Source: Elusimicrobiota bacterium
Lineage (GTDB): Bacteria > Elusimicrobiota > Elusimicrobia > UBA1565 > UBA9628
Direction of reading: 5' to 3'
DNA length: 6,364 nt
NCBI GenBank assembly: GCA_016194625.1
Contig: JACQBB010000440.1
Location: 1-6,364 of the forward strand
A model generated the notes under the pieces. That model saw only the letters and a program-made list of their open reading frames with translations, had not been told where the DNA came from and searched no databases. Of the stretch, positions 1 to 6,038 are shown in pieces. Made by a program: the position numbers and the translations under genes. Positions within the stretch are counted from its first letter, which is position 1; each line of letters opens with the position of its first letter.

Positions 1-1
1 G

Positions 2-373
2 CTGGGCCTGTGGCTGCCGCCCGGCGGCCACATCGACGAGGGCGAGACGCCGGACCAGGCCGCCCTGCGCGAGGTGAAGGAGGAGACCGGCCTGGAGGCC
101 GACTTCCTCGTGCCCACGCGCGGCCCGGACCCGGCCGACGGCCGCGTCGAGTTCCTCCATCCGCCCCAACACGTGCAGGTCGAGGTCATCCCCGGCCACA
201 ACCACCACATCGACTTCATCTACTTCCTGCGCGCCCGCCCCGGCGAGGTCCGCCCCGGCGACGGCGAGAGCGCGGAGTGGCGCTGGCATTCGCCCGAGGA
301 CCTGAAGGGCCCCCACCTGAGCGCGGAGGTCCGCGAGACCGGCCGCCTTGCCCTAGAGCTGGCCGGGCGCTGA
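2..373 (+). CDS. Nudix hydrolase, 5'-truncated by the window edge
   Basis: The reading frame is open from base 2 to the TGA at 371-373, so the true start lies left of the window; 123 residues are visible. The complete Nudix box GX5EX7REUXEEXGU lies at 26-94: Gly (26-28), Glu (44-46), then REVKEETGL (68-94). In this family the box helix binds the divalent metal that catalyses hydrolysis of nucleoside-diphosphate-linked substrates such as oxidised dNTPs, NDP-sugars or dinucleotide polyphosphates. A downstream EWRW segment (277-288) fits the end of the fold. An internal GTG at 74-76 is not the start because it would cut through the box. The exact substrate cannot be read from sequence. It precedes the operon in the same direction but is separated by 63 bases, so a functional link is unlikely. 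Confidence 0.9.
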   Translation: MGLWLPPGGHIDEGETPDQAALREVKEETGLEADFLVPTRGPDPADGRVEFLHPPQHVQVEVIPGHNHHIDFIYFLRARPGEVRPGDGESAEWRWHSPEDLKGPHLSAEVRETGRLALELAGR

Positions 374-382
374 CGTCCGTCA
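371..382. promoter_or_regulatory. Short inverted repeat overlapping the Nudix stop codon
   Basis: TGACG-TC-CGTCA is a perfect palindrome with 5-base arms and a 2-base spacer. It begins on the stop codon of the Nudix gene and lies 14 bases before the putative sigma-54-like element. It could be a small operator for the downstream operon. The arms are too short and no U-tract follows, so it is not a convincing terminator. Chance occurrence is quite possible. Confidence 0.15.
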
Positions 383-395
383 AGCCGTCCTCCGT

Positions 396-410
396 CGGCG
401 CATTCGTTGC
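396..410 (+). promoter_or_regulatory. Candidate sigma-54-type (-24/-12) promoter
   Basis: CGGCGCATTCGTTGC matches the TGGCACG-N4-TTGC pattern at the key places: GG at 397-398, C at 399 and 401, and TTGC at 407-410, with the invariant GG and GC exactly 10 bases apart. It sits in the only sizeable gap of the window, just before the electron-transfer operon. A start of transcription about 12 bases downstream would leave a short leader that still contains the Shine-Dalgarno at 426-431. No activator binding site or bEBP gene is visible here, and in GC-rich DNA a chance match is realistic. Confidence 0.3.
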
Positions 411-425
411 GGGGCCAGCCGGTGC

Positions 426-431
426 AGGAGG
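426..431 (+). promoter_or_regulatory. Strong ribosome binding site for the FeS protein gene
   Basis: AGGAGG, a full match to the anti-Shine-Dalgarno core, lies 5 bases before ATG 437. It decides the start of the iron-sulfur gene: an alternative GTG at 407 would place this site inside the coding region and put ten extra residues ahead of the Tat signal. Confidence 0.75.
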
Positions 432-436
432 CCCAC

Positions 437-1342
437 ATGCCGAAACTGGATCGCCGCGATTTCCTCAAGACCGCGCTCACCCTGGGCGCGGGCGCGGCGG
501 GACTTCCCTCTCCCGCCCGGGCCGCGCGCGTCGAGGAGCCGTCTCCCGAGCGCATGGGCGTGCTGGTCGACGCGACGGCCTGCATCGGCTGTCGCAATTG
601 CGAGTGGGCGTGCAAGGACGCCCACGGCCTGCCCACCCCGCCGCTCGAGTCCTATCAGGACGATTCCGTGTTCGCCGCCGCGCGCCGCCCCGACACCACG
701 GCCCTGACCGTCGTCAACCGCGTCCCCAACCCCAAGTCAGCCTCCGCGCCGTTCGGCGTGAAGGTCCAGTGCATGCACTGCGACCGCCCGGCGTGCGTGT
801 CGGCCTGCATCGTCGGCGCGCTCAAGAAGCGCGAGGACGGCGCCGTGGTCTGGGACACCGACCGCTGTATCGGCTGCCGCTACTGCATGATCGCCTGCCC
901 GTTCCAGATCCCGTCGTTCGAGTACAAGAAGGCCCTGCAGGGGCGCATCATGAAGTGCGACTTCTGCGCCGAGCGGCGCGACGCCGGCGGACTGCCCGCG
1001 TGCGTCGAGCGCTGTCCGGTCGAGGCCCTGACCTACGGGCGCCGCTCCGACCTGGTGCACGCGGCGCGCGAGCGCGCGCGGCGCGCCCCGGAGCGCTACG
1101 CCGACCACGTCTACGGCGAGGCCGAGGTGGGCGGGACCTCCTGGCTGTACCTGGCCGGCAAGGACGCCCCCGACTTGGGGTTCCCCAAGCTGGGGCGCAA
1201 CCCCGCGCCGGGCGTCTCGGAGAGCATCCAAGAGGGCGTGTTCGCCTATTTCGTCCCGCCGCTGTCGCTGTACTCACTGCTGGGCCTGCTGATGTGGGTG
1301 TCCAAGCGCGGTCCGGGGCACGGCGACGGGGAGGAGCCGTGA
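437..1342 (+). CDS. HybA/HmcB-type periplasmic [4Fe-4S] ferredoxin subunit, Tat-exported, membrane-anchored
   Basis: This 301-residue protein begins with a twin-arginine signal (R6-R7-D-F-L-K, then a hydrophobic stretch to about A29), so it should be exported folded with its clusters. Four cysteine groups fit four [4Fe-4S] clusters as in HybA/HmcB/DmsB relatives: C49/C52/C55/C59, C112/C115/C120/C124, C144/C147/C150/C154 and C174/C177/C189/C193. A C-terminal hydrophobic helix (about 268-288) followed by basic residues anchors it, as in HybA. Family role: a wire between a periplasmic electron carrier and an NrfD/HybB partner. The start at ATG 437 is chosen from the AGGAGG at 426-431. Its stop overlaps the next ATG by one base (TGATG), which supports co-translation with the membrane subunit. 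No hydrogenase subunit is adjacent, so the family resemblance to hydrogenase HybA should not be read as proof of hydrogen metabolism. Confidence 0.92.
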   Translation: MPKLDRRDFLKTALTLGAGAAGLPSPARAARVEEPSPERMGVLVDATACIGCRNCEWACKDAHGLPTPPLESYQDDSVFAAARRPDTTALTVVNRVPNPKSASAPFGVKVQCMHCDRPACVSACIVGALKKREDGAVVWDTDRCIGCRYCMIACPFQIPSFEYKKALQGRIMKCDFCAERRDAGGLPACVERCPVEALTYGRRSDLVHAARERARRAPERYADHVYGEAEVGGTSWLYLAGKDAPDLGFPKLGRNPAPGVSESIQEGVFAYFVPPLSLYSLLGLLMWVSKRGPGHGDGEEP

Positions 1343-2583
1343 TGTCCCACTACTCGAGGCCCGTCCCGATGAAAGGGCCGTACCTGACCCCCGGCGTCTG
1401 GCTGCTCATCGCGGGCGCCGCCGTCGGGCTGACCGCGCTGGCCGGGCGCTTCCTGTTCGGCCTGGGCGCGGTGTCGAACCTGAGCGACGCCTACCCGTGG
1501 GGCATCTGGACCCCGACCATCAAGGCCGGCGGCGTGGCCCTGGCGGCCGGCGGCTTCACCACCGCCGCGCTGTGCCACGTCATCCACCGCGAGGAGTTCC
1601 ACCCCATCGTGCGCCCCGCCCTGCTGATGGCCCTGCTCGGCTACACCTTCGTGGCGCTGAGCGTGTGCATCGACATCGGCCGCTGGTACTTCATCTGGCA
1701 CCCGATCTTCATGTGGAACGGCAGCTCCGCCCTGTTCGAGGTCGGCATCTGCGTGACCGTGTACCTGACCGTCCTGTACATCGAGTTCCTGCCCGTGGTC
1801 TGCGAGCGCTTCATCGGGCGCGTGGACCTGCCCGGCGCGCTGGCGCGGCTGAACCGCCCGCTCGACCGCCTGCTGAGGACCCTGGACGGCGCGCTCGACC
1901 GCACCATGTTCGTGTTCATCATCCTGGGCGTGGTGCTGTCCACCTTGCACCAGTCGTCGCTGGGCACCTTGATGGTCATCGCGGGCCCCAAGATGCACCC
2001 GCTGTGGCAGACGCCCATACTGCCGCTGATGTTCCTGCTGTCGGCGATCTCGGTGGGGCTGCCGATGGCGGTGATCGAGTCCCTGCTGTCGGCGCGCGCG
2101 TTCGGCTACAAGCCGCGCATGGACCTGCTGTCCGAGCTGGGGCGGCTCACCGCGCCGCTGCTCGCGATCTCGCTGGCGTTCAAGATCGGCGACATGATGA
2201 TCCGCGAGACCTTCGTCCACCTGACGACCCTGAACGCGCAGAGCCTCCTGTTCATGGCCGAGATCGCAGTCGGCATCGTCCTGCCCCTGCGCATGCTCGC
2301 CTCGCCGGCGGTGCGGCGCTCGCCGGGCCTGCTGGGAACGGCCTGCGCGCTGGTCGCCTTCGGCGTCCTGCTCAACCGCATGGACACCTTCCTGGTCGCC
2401 TACACCCCGGCGGTCGCGGCCAAGCCCTACTTCCCCGCCTTCGGCGAGGTCGCCGTCGCCGTCGGCTTCGTGTGCCTGCAGGTGCTGATCTACCGCGCGG
2501 CGGTGATGTTCTTCCCCGTCATCAGCCTGCCCGACCGGTCGCTCGCCCCGCGCGAGCGCTGGGCGGTGGGGGTGCGGCCATGA
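1342..2583 (+). CDS. NrfD/HybB-type integral membrane quinone-interacting subunit
   Basis: This 413-residue, strongly hydrophobic protein has about ten predicted helices (roughly 17-38, 58-81, 91-112, 129-151, 189-208, 224-249, 268-286, 300-318, 329-350 and 364-393), the usual size and topology of the NrfD/PsrC/HybB family. Motifs typical of the HybB branch are visible: YPWGIW (51-56), CIDIGRWY (109-116) and LHQSSLG (202-208). Family members lack cofactors and exchange electrons between menaquinone and the attached FeS protein, sometimes with proton movement. ATG 1342 overlaps the upstream stop and is preceded by a GGGGAGGAG stretch (1328-1336). The frame stays open far upstream, but that extension is GC-rich noise over the FeS gene. 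The stop overlaps the next start as ATGA. The direction of electron flow cannot be told from sequence. Confidence 0.92.
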   Translation: MSHYSRPVPMKGPYLTPGVWLLIAGAAVGLTALAGRFLFGLGAVSNLSDAYPWGIWTPTIKAGGVALAAGGFTTAALCHVIHREEFHPIVRPALLMALLGYTFVALSVCIDIGRWYFIWHPIFMWNGSSALFEVGICVTVYLTVLYIEFLPVVCERFIGRVDLPGALARLNRPLDRLLRTLDGALDRTMFVFIILGVVLSTLHQSSLGTLMVIAGPKMHPLWQTPILPLMFLLSAISVGLPMAVIESLLSARAFGYKPRMDLLSELGRLTAPLLAISLAFKIGDMMIRETFVHLTTLNAQSLLFMAEIAVGIVLPLRMLASPAVRRSPGLLGTACALVAFGVLLNRMDTFLVAYTPAVAAKPYFPAFGEVAVAVGFVCLQVLIYRAAVMFFPVISLPDRSLAPRERWAVGVRP

Positions 2584-3338
2584 GCGTCCTCCTCGCCTTC
2601 CTGCTGGCGGCGGCCCCCGCGGCCGCGGCCGACGCGCCCAAGGCCAAGCCCCACTGCCGGACCTGCCACACCACCGACACGCCCACCAAGGAGAAGCCGT
2701 CCTTGGTCCGCTGTCCGCGCAAGAAGGAGTCGCCCTTCCACGCGCTCGACGAGGCGGTGAAGACCGTGGTCTTCCCCGCCGGCGGCGGCTACGGGCGAGT
2801 CGCGTTCGCCCACAGCAAGCACGCCGAGATGGCCGAGATGGACGGCGGCTGCGTGTCCTGCCACCACTACAACCAGGCCAGCGCGATCCAGAAGTGCGCC
2901 GACTGCCACTCCGCCGAGCGCCGGCGCGACGCCGACGCGCTGACGCGCCCCGACCTGCGCGGCGCGCGCCACCGGCTGTGCCTGACCTGCCATCGCCAGG
3001 AGGGCGGCAAGGTGGACTGCGCGACCTGCCACGAGACCGCGGGCAAGGCCCCGGCGAAGGCCCGCAAGGCCGTCGCGCCGGAGCGCGTCGTGTTCGCCCT
3101 GCCCGGCGGCAAGAAGGTCGTCCTCCCCCACAAGGCGCACGCCGCCGACTTCGGCGCGGCCTGCGCCGCCTGCCACAAGAAGGAGACCTGCGCCGCCTGC
3201 CACGGCCCGGAGCGCTCCGGCGCGGCGTCCGTGACCGTCCGCGTGAAGGGCGGCCGCTCGCGCGAGGACGCGCACCGCTCCTGCGCCGCCTGCCACGACG
3301 CCAACGAGTGCGCGAAGTGCCACCAGGACGGAGGCTGA
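2580..3338 (+). CDS. Nine-heme periplasmic cytochrome c (tandem cytochrome c3-like modules)
   Basis: This 252-residue protein has an N-terminal hydrophobic export signal (about 1-17, no basic residue before the core, Ala-rich cleavage region). It carries nine CXXCH motifs at 26-30, 91-95, 106-110, 134-138, 147-151, 195-199, 204-208, 235-239 and 244-248. Residues 74-151 copy the tetraheme cytochrome c3 pattern: F-x-H-x-x-H (H78, H81), CXXCHH (H96), CXXCH, H131, CXXCH, CXXCH. Residues 180-248 repeat it with H184, H187 and H232 but lack the second His after the first heme. The remaining heme at 26-30 is N-terminal. There are exactly nine non-CXXCH histidines (25, 54, 78, 81, 96, 131, 184, 187, 232), enough for bis-His ligation of every heme. 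C45 is a lone cysteine outside any motif. With its two neighbours it likely forms a quinone-periplasm conduit as in Nhc/Hmc complexes. The partner cytochrome or acceptor is unknown. Confidence 0.93.
   Translation: MSVLLAFLLAAAPAAAADAPKAKPHCRTCHTTDTPTKEKPSLVRCPRKKESPFHALDEAVKTVVFPAGGGYGRVAFAHSKHAEMAEMDGGCVSCHHYNQASAIQKCADCHSAERRRDADALTRPDLRGARHRLCLTCHRQEGGKVDCATCHETAGKAPAKARKAVAPERVVFALPGGKKVVLPHKAHAADFGAACAACHKKETCAACHGPERSGAASVTVRVKGGRSREDAHRSCAACHDANECAKCHQDGG
3161..3296 (+). repeat. Three 16-base direct repeats encoding CAACH heme sites
   Basis: CTGCGCCGCCTGCCAC occurs at 3161-3176, 3188-3203 and 3281-3296, each time encoding the CAACH heme-binding core in frame (protein positions 195, 204 and 235). 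Identical codons for the same short peptide suggest internal duplication of heme units within the second module. Strong codon bias at high GC could produce the same identity. They are part of the gene, not a mobile or regulatory repeat. Confidence 0.6.
3330..3334 (+). promoter_or_regulatory. Ribosome binding site for the GTG-initiated kinase
   Basis: GGAGG at 3330-3334, embedded in the last codons of the cytochrome gene, lies 8 bases before GTG 3343. It supports the unusual GTG start. The resulting protein opens with a basic N-terminus directly before the first membrane helix, as expected. Confidence 0.6.
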
Positions 3339-3342
3339 CCCC

Positions 3343-5217
3343 GTGTACCGCCAGCGCGAGTTCCGCAAACGCCTCGGGTTCAAGCTGACGGTGGCCGTGT
3401 GCGCGACGGCGCTGGTGGTCATCGCGGTGTTCGCCGTCCTGAGCGTGCGCTCGCACTCGCGCTCCCTGCTGGCCGCCGTCGAGCGCCACGCCGTCCAGCT
3501 CAGCGACGCGGTGCGCTCCGGCACCGAGTACGACATGCTGGAGAACCGCCGCGAGCGCGTGCACGAGAGCATCAACCGCATGGGCCGCCAGAGCGGCGTC
3601 GAGCGCATCCGCGTGATGAACAAGGCCGGCGCGGTCATCTACTCGTCGGACGCGGCCGAGATCGGCAAGAGCGTGGACAAGAAGGGCGAGGCCTGCACGA
3701 AGTGCCACCTGGCCGACCGCCCGCTCGAGCGCCTGGACATGAAGGAGCGCACGCGCGTGTTCCGCCTGACGCCGGGCGGGGAGCGGTCGCTGGGCATCAT
3801 CAACCCGATCTACAACGCGCCGTCGTGCTGGACCGCGGCCTGCCACGCGCACCCGAAGTCGCAGACGGTGCTGGGCGTGCTGGACGTGACCCTGCCGCTG
3901 GCCGCGGTGGACAAGGACATCCGCCGCGCGCAGGCCGAGGTGGTCCTGTTCGCGCTGGCCGCGATCGCGGCGCTGAGCGCCGCGGTCGTCCTGCTGGTCG
4001 GCCGCTGGATCGACGGCCCCGTCGAGGAGTTATTGGAGGCGACCCAGCGCGTGGCCGGCGGCGACCTGGCCCACACCATCGCCGAGACGCGCGACGACGA
4101 GCTGGGCATGCTGGCGCGCTCGTTCAACCACATGACGCAGAAGCTGTCCGAGGCGCGGCTCCAGCTGTTCCAGTCCGACAAGCTGGCCTCGCTGGGGCGC
4201 CTGGCCGCCGGCGTCGCGCACGAGATCAACAACCCGCTGACCGGCGTGCTCACCTACGCGAGCTTCCTGCTCAAGCGCGCGACCGAGCCCGAGCTCCAGG
4301 ACGACCTGAAGGTCATCGTCCGCGAGACCATCCGCAGCCGCGAGATCGTGAAGAGCCTGCTCGACTTCGCGCGCCAGTCGGTGCCCAAGAAGGCGGAGAC
4401 CGACGTGAACGCGGTCATCGGGCGCGCCGCGGCCGTGGTCGCCAGCCAGCTCGAGCTCAACGGCGTGCGGCTGGAGAAAGCGCTGGACCCGGCCCTGCCG
4501 CGCGCCTGGGTGGACGCCGACCAGCTCCAGCAGGTGTTCATCAACCTGCTGGTCAACGCCTCCGACGCGATCGGGGCCAAGGGCGGGACGATCGCGGTCT
4601 CGTCGCGCGCGCGGCGGCTGTCGCCGGTGGGCGTGGCGCAGGTCAAGAAGGCGGTGTGCCGCAAGCGGCACTCGCTGATGGACCCCGAGGCGCGCATCGA
4701 CGGCAAGCCGTCGATCCGCCTGAAGGCGCGCGCCGGCGGCGCCGAGGGCTTCCTGCGCGTGAACGCGATGTACGGCCTGGGCGGACAGCGGCTCGACCCG
4801 GGGCTGGAGGGCGCCGCGGACCTGGCGCTGTCCTGCCCGGAGTGCGGGACCTCGGCGCTCGACGCGCGCCCGTGCCCGGCCTGCGGCGCCCCCGCCTACG
4901 CGGTCGAGGCGCCGCCGCACGGCCTCCTGCGCGGCTGCTCGCGCGCGGCCTGCCCGTGGCAGTCCTGGGAGGGCGTGGACGCCGCCGGCGCGCGGGAGTT
5001 CGTGGAGCTGACGGTGCGCGACGACGGCTGCGGCATCCCCAAGGAGAGCCTGGCCAAGATCTTCGAGCCGTTCTTCTCGACGAAGGGGCAGAAGGGCACG
5101 GGGCTGGGGCTGTCGGTGATCTGGGGCATCGTGGACAACCACGACGGGACCATCGCGGTCGAGAGCGAGGTCGGGAAGGGGACGGCGTTCACGATCCGCC
5201 TCCCGGTGAAGGCATGA
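3343..5217 (+). CDS. Membrane sensor histidine kinase with periplasmic c-type heme sensor and zinc-ribbon insertion in the ATPase domain
   Basis: This 624-residue protein starts at GTG. In order: membrane helix 1 (about 14-35); an extracytoplasmic sensor (36-198) with CTKCH (118-122) and the wider C162-X4-C167-H168; helix 2 (about 199-219); HAMP (about 220-270); the HisKA dimerisation domain with phospho-acceptor H293 in HEINNPL; and the HATPase domain with N box around N405, G1 box DDGCGIP (560-566), F box FEPFFSTK and G2 box GTGLGLS. All catalytic boxes are intact, so it should be active. The two Cys-His motifs imply covalent heme, hence probable sensing of redox state or a gaseous ligand in the periplasm. 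About 125 residues (427-551) split the ATPase domain between N and G1 boxes. The gene starts 4 bases after the cytochrome stop and overlaps the regulator gene as ATGA, so kinase, regulator and redox complex are probably co-expressed. Confidence 0.93.
   Translation: MYRQREFRKRLGFKLTVAVCATALVVIAVFAVLSVRSHSRSLLAAVERHAVQLSDAVRSGTEYDMLENRRERVHESINRMGRQSGVERIRVMNKAGAVIYSSDAAEIGKSVDKKGEACTKCHLADRPLERLDMKERTRVFRLTPGGERSLGIINPIYNAPSCWTAACHAHPKSQTVLGVLDVTLPLAAVDKDIRRAQAEVVLFALAAIAALSAAVVLLVGRWIDGPVEELLEATQRVAGGDLAHTIAETRDDELGMLARSFNHMTQKLSEARLQLFQSDKLASLGRLAAGVAHEINNPLTGVLTYASFLLKRATEPELQDDLKVIVRETIRSREIVKSLLDFARQSVPKKAETDVNAVIGRAAAVVASQLELNGVRLEKALDPALPRAWVDADQLQQVFINLLVNASDAIGAKGGTIAVSSRARRLSPVGVAQVKKAVCRKRHSLMDPEARIDGKPSIRLKARAGGAEGFLRVNAMYGLGGQRLDPGLEGAADLALSCPECGTSALDARPCPACGAPAYAVEAPPHGLLRGCSRAACPWQSWEGVDAAGAREFVELTVRDDGCGIPKESLAKIFEPFFSTKGQKGTGLGLSVIWGIVDNHDGTIAVESEVGKGTAFTIRLPVKA
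4621..4995 (+). other. Cysteine-rich insertion domain inside the kinase HATPase fold
   Basis: Kinase residues 427-551 separate the strand [10 protein letters not shown] from the strand [10 protein letters not shown], which normally sit a few residues apart as a beta hairpin between the N and G1 boxes. The insertion holds a classical zinc-ribbon pair, C498-P-E-C501-G and C511-P-A-C514-G, plus C439-X3-H443, H526 and C532-X4-C537 as possible further metal or redox ligands. Both flanks read as normal kinase in the same frame and base composition does not change, so this is a domain insertion rather than an assembly error or frameshift. I do not recognise a named family for the whole insert. A structural zinc site or a cytoplasmic redox/metal input to the ATPase are both possible. 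Confidence 0.8.
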
Positions 5218-6011
5218 GCGAGGAGCGCGACGCGCTGGTGGTGGACGACGAGCCGGTGATCGTCGGCGCGGTGGCGCGCATCCTGAGAGCGGAGGGGCTG
5301 GGCGTGGACGCGGCCGCCTCCGGCGCGGAGGGGCTGGCGCTCTTGGCCGAGCGGCCGTACCGCGTGGCGATCTGCGACCTGATGATGACGGGGATGGACG
5401 GCTTCGCCTTCCTGGCCGCGGCGGCCCGCCGCCGCCCGGGCACGCCGGTGGTGATGACGACCGGCTACGCGACGGTGGAGACGGCCGTGCGCTCGCTGAC
5501 GCTGGGGGCCGAGGACTTCGTGCCCAAGCCGTTCACCGCCGACGAACTCTTGGCGGTGGTGCGGCGCACGCTGCGCCGCCGCGCGCTGACGCCGGTCCCC
5601 GCCGGGGCCGGCCCGCGGGACACTTTGCCCTTCGTGCCCTGCCCGGCGGCCTACCACCGGCTGGGCTTCGTCAGCTGGGTGAAGCCCGAGGACGAGGGGA
5701 CGGCGCTGGTGGGCCTCAACGACCTGTTCCTGAAGACGGTGGACGGCGTCGCCCGGGTGGAGCTGGCGGCCCCCGGCGACGAGGCCGCGCAAGGGCGCCC
5801 CTGCGCCGCCGTGGTCTCCGCCGCCGGGGACCGCCACTCGGTGATGTGCCCTTTGAGTGGTCGAATCGTCGCGGCCAATCGAGGAGCGGCGGAGTCGCCG
5901 CGGACGCTGGAGAAGGACCCCTATTTCGAGGGCTGGCTGTACCGCGTGGTCCCGACCGACCTCGCGTCGGACCTGAAGAGGCTGATCCCGTGCAGTTCGG
6001 ACCGATTATGA
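5214..6011 (+). CDS. Response regulator: receiver domain fused to a lipoyl-less GcvH-like domain
   Basis: The protein has 265 residues. Residues 1-122 form a receiver domain with the acidic pair D11/D12, phospho-acceptor D55 ([10 protein letters not shown]), T82/T83 and K105 in the KPF motif, all expected of a working receiver. After a linker, residues 139-259 resemble glycine-cleavage H-protein: W155 and an E/G-rich turn, VGLNDLF (166-172), VELAAPGDE (182-190), P213-L-S-G216, then N222, SP (228-229), DPYFEGWL (235-242) and a final P-x-D. Aligned by the shared VV and P-x-S-G, the position of the lipoylated lysine is G205, so lipoylation is not expected. No helix-turn-helix or AAA+ domain is present; output is probably by protein contact. 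ATG 5214 overlaps the kinase stop (ATGA), making it the likely cognate partner of the heme kinase. Confidence 0.88.
   Translation: MSEERDALVVDDEPVIVGAVARILRAEGLGVDAAASGAEGLALLAERPYRVAICDLMMTGMDGFAFLAAAARRRPGTPVVMTTGYATVETAVRSLTLGAEDFVPKPFTADELLAVVRRTLRRRALTPVPAGAGPRDTLPFVPCPAAYHRLGFVSWVKPEDEGTALVGLNDLFLKTVDGVARVELAAPGDEAAQGRPCAAVVSAAGDRHSVMCPLSGRIVAANRGAAESPRTLEKDPYFEGWLYRVVPTDLASDLKRLIPCSSDRL
5628..6008 (+). other. H-protein-like (hybrid barrel-sandwich) output domain without lipoyl lysine
   Basis: This marks residues 139-265 of the regulator. Hallmarks of GcvH outside the modification site are kept, notably the D-P-Y-x-E-G-W segment (235-241) and the turn around P213-L-S-G216. The modification loop reads SAAGDRHS (202-209), with glycine where H-protein has its lipoyl lysine. 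That is a loss of the carrier function rather than of the fold. C197, H208 and C212 lie in or near the altered loop and could bind a metal or heme, which is speculation. Confidence 0.75.
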
Positions 6012-6026
6012 CGCCACCGCGCCGCA

Positions 6027-6032
6027 AAGGAG
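6027..6032 (+). promoter_or_regulatory. Ribosome binding site for the last, partial gene
   Basis: AAGGAG lies 6 bases before ATG 6039 in the 27-base gap after the regulator gene. It fixes the start of a gene that has no stop codon inside the window. Confidence 0.65.
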
Positions 6033-6038
6033 CCTGAT

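Noticed and set aside
374..436. A transcription terminator after the Nudix gene.
   Set aside because: Only the 5-base-arm palindrome at 371-382 is present, with no longer stem and no T-run. Rho-independent termination is not supported.
10..2583. An 857-residue open frame on the + strand running through the Nudix and FeS genes into the membrane protein.
   Set aside because: Only the part from ATG 1342 has real protein character (membrane helices, NrfD motifs). The earlier part is Arg/Pro/Gly-rich shadow sequence over two well-supported genes, a result of high GC and few stops.
1246..3852. An 868-residue open frame on the - strand.
   Set aside because: It is antisense to four convincing + genes and its translation is low-complexity Arg/Ala/His/Gln-rich sequence without a recognisable domain. 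The same holds for the other long - strand frames.
4621..4995. The kinase insertion as a mobile element, intein or frameshift artefact.
   Set aside because: No terminal repeats, no intein-type splice junction residues, no change of frame or base composition, and both flanks continue the kinase domain in frame.
3399..6011. An 870-residue open frame that could suggest a giant fusion ending in the response regulator.
   Set aside because: Before base 5214 it is out of frame with the kinase and reads as Arg/Gly/Pro-rich noise. Only the receiver and H-like part from ATG 5214 is real.
5846..6037. A 63-codon ATG frame within the end of the regulator gene, in a stretch with somewhat lower GC.
   Set aside because: It has no ribosome site or domain and lies out of frame inside the H-like domain, whose conserved motifs (DPYFEGWL) show that the other frame is coding.
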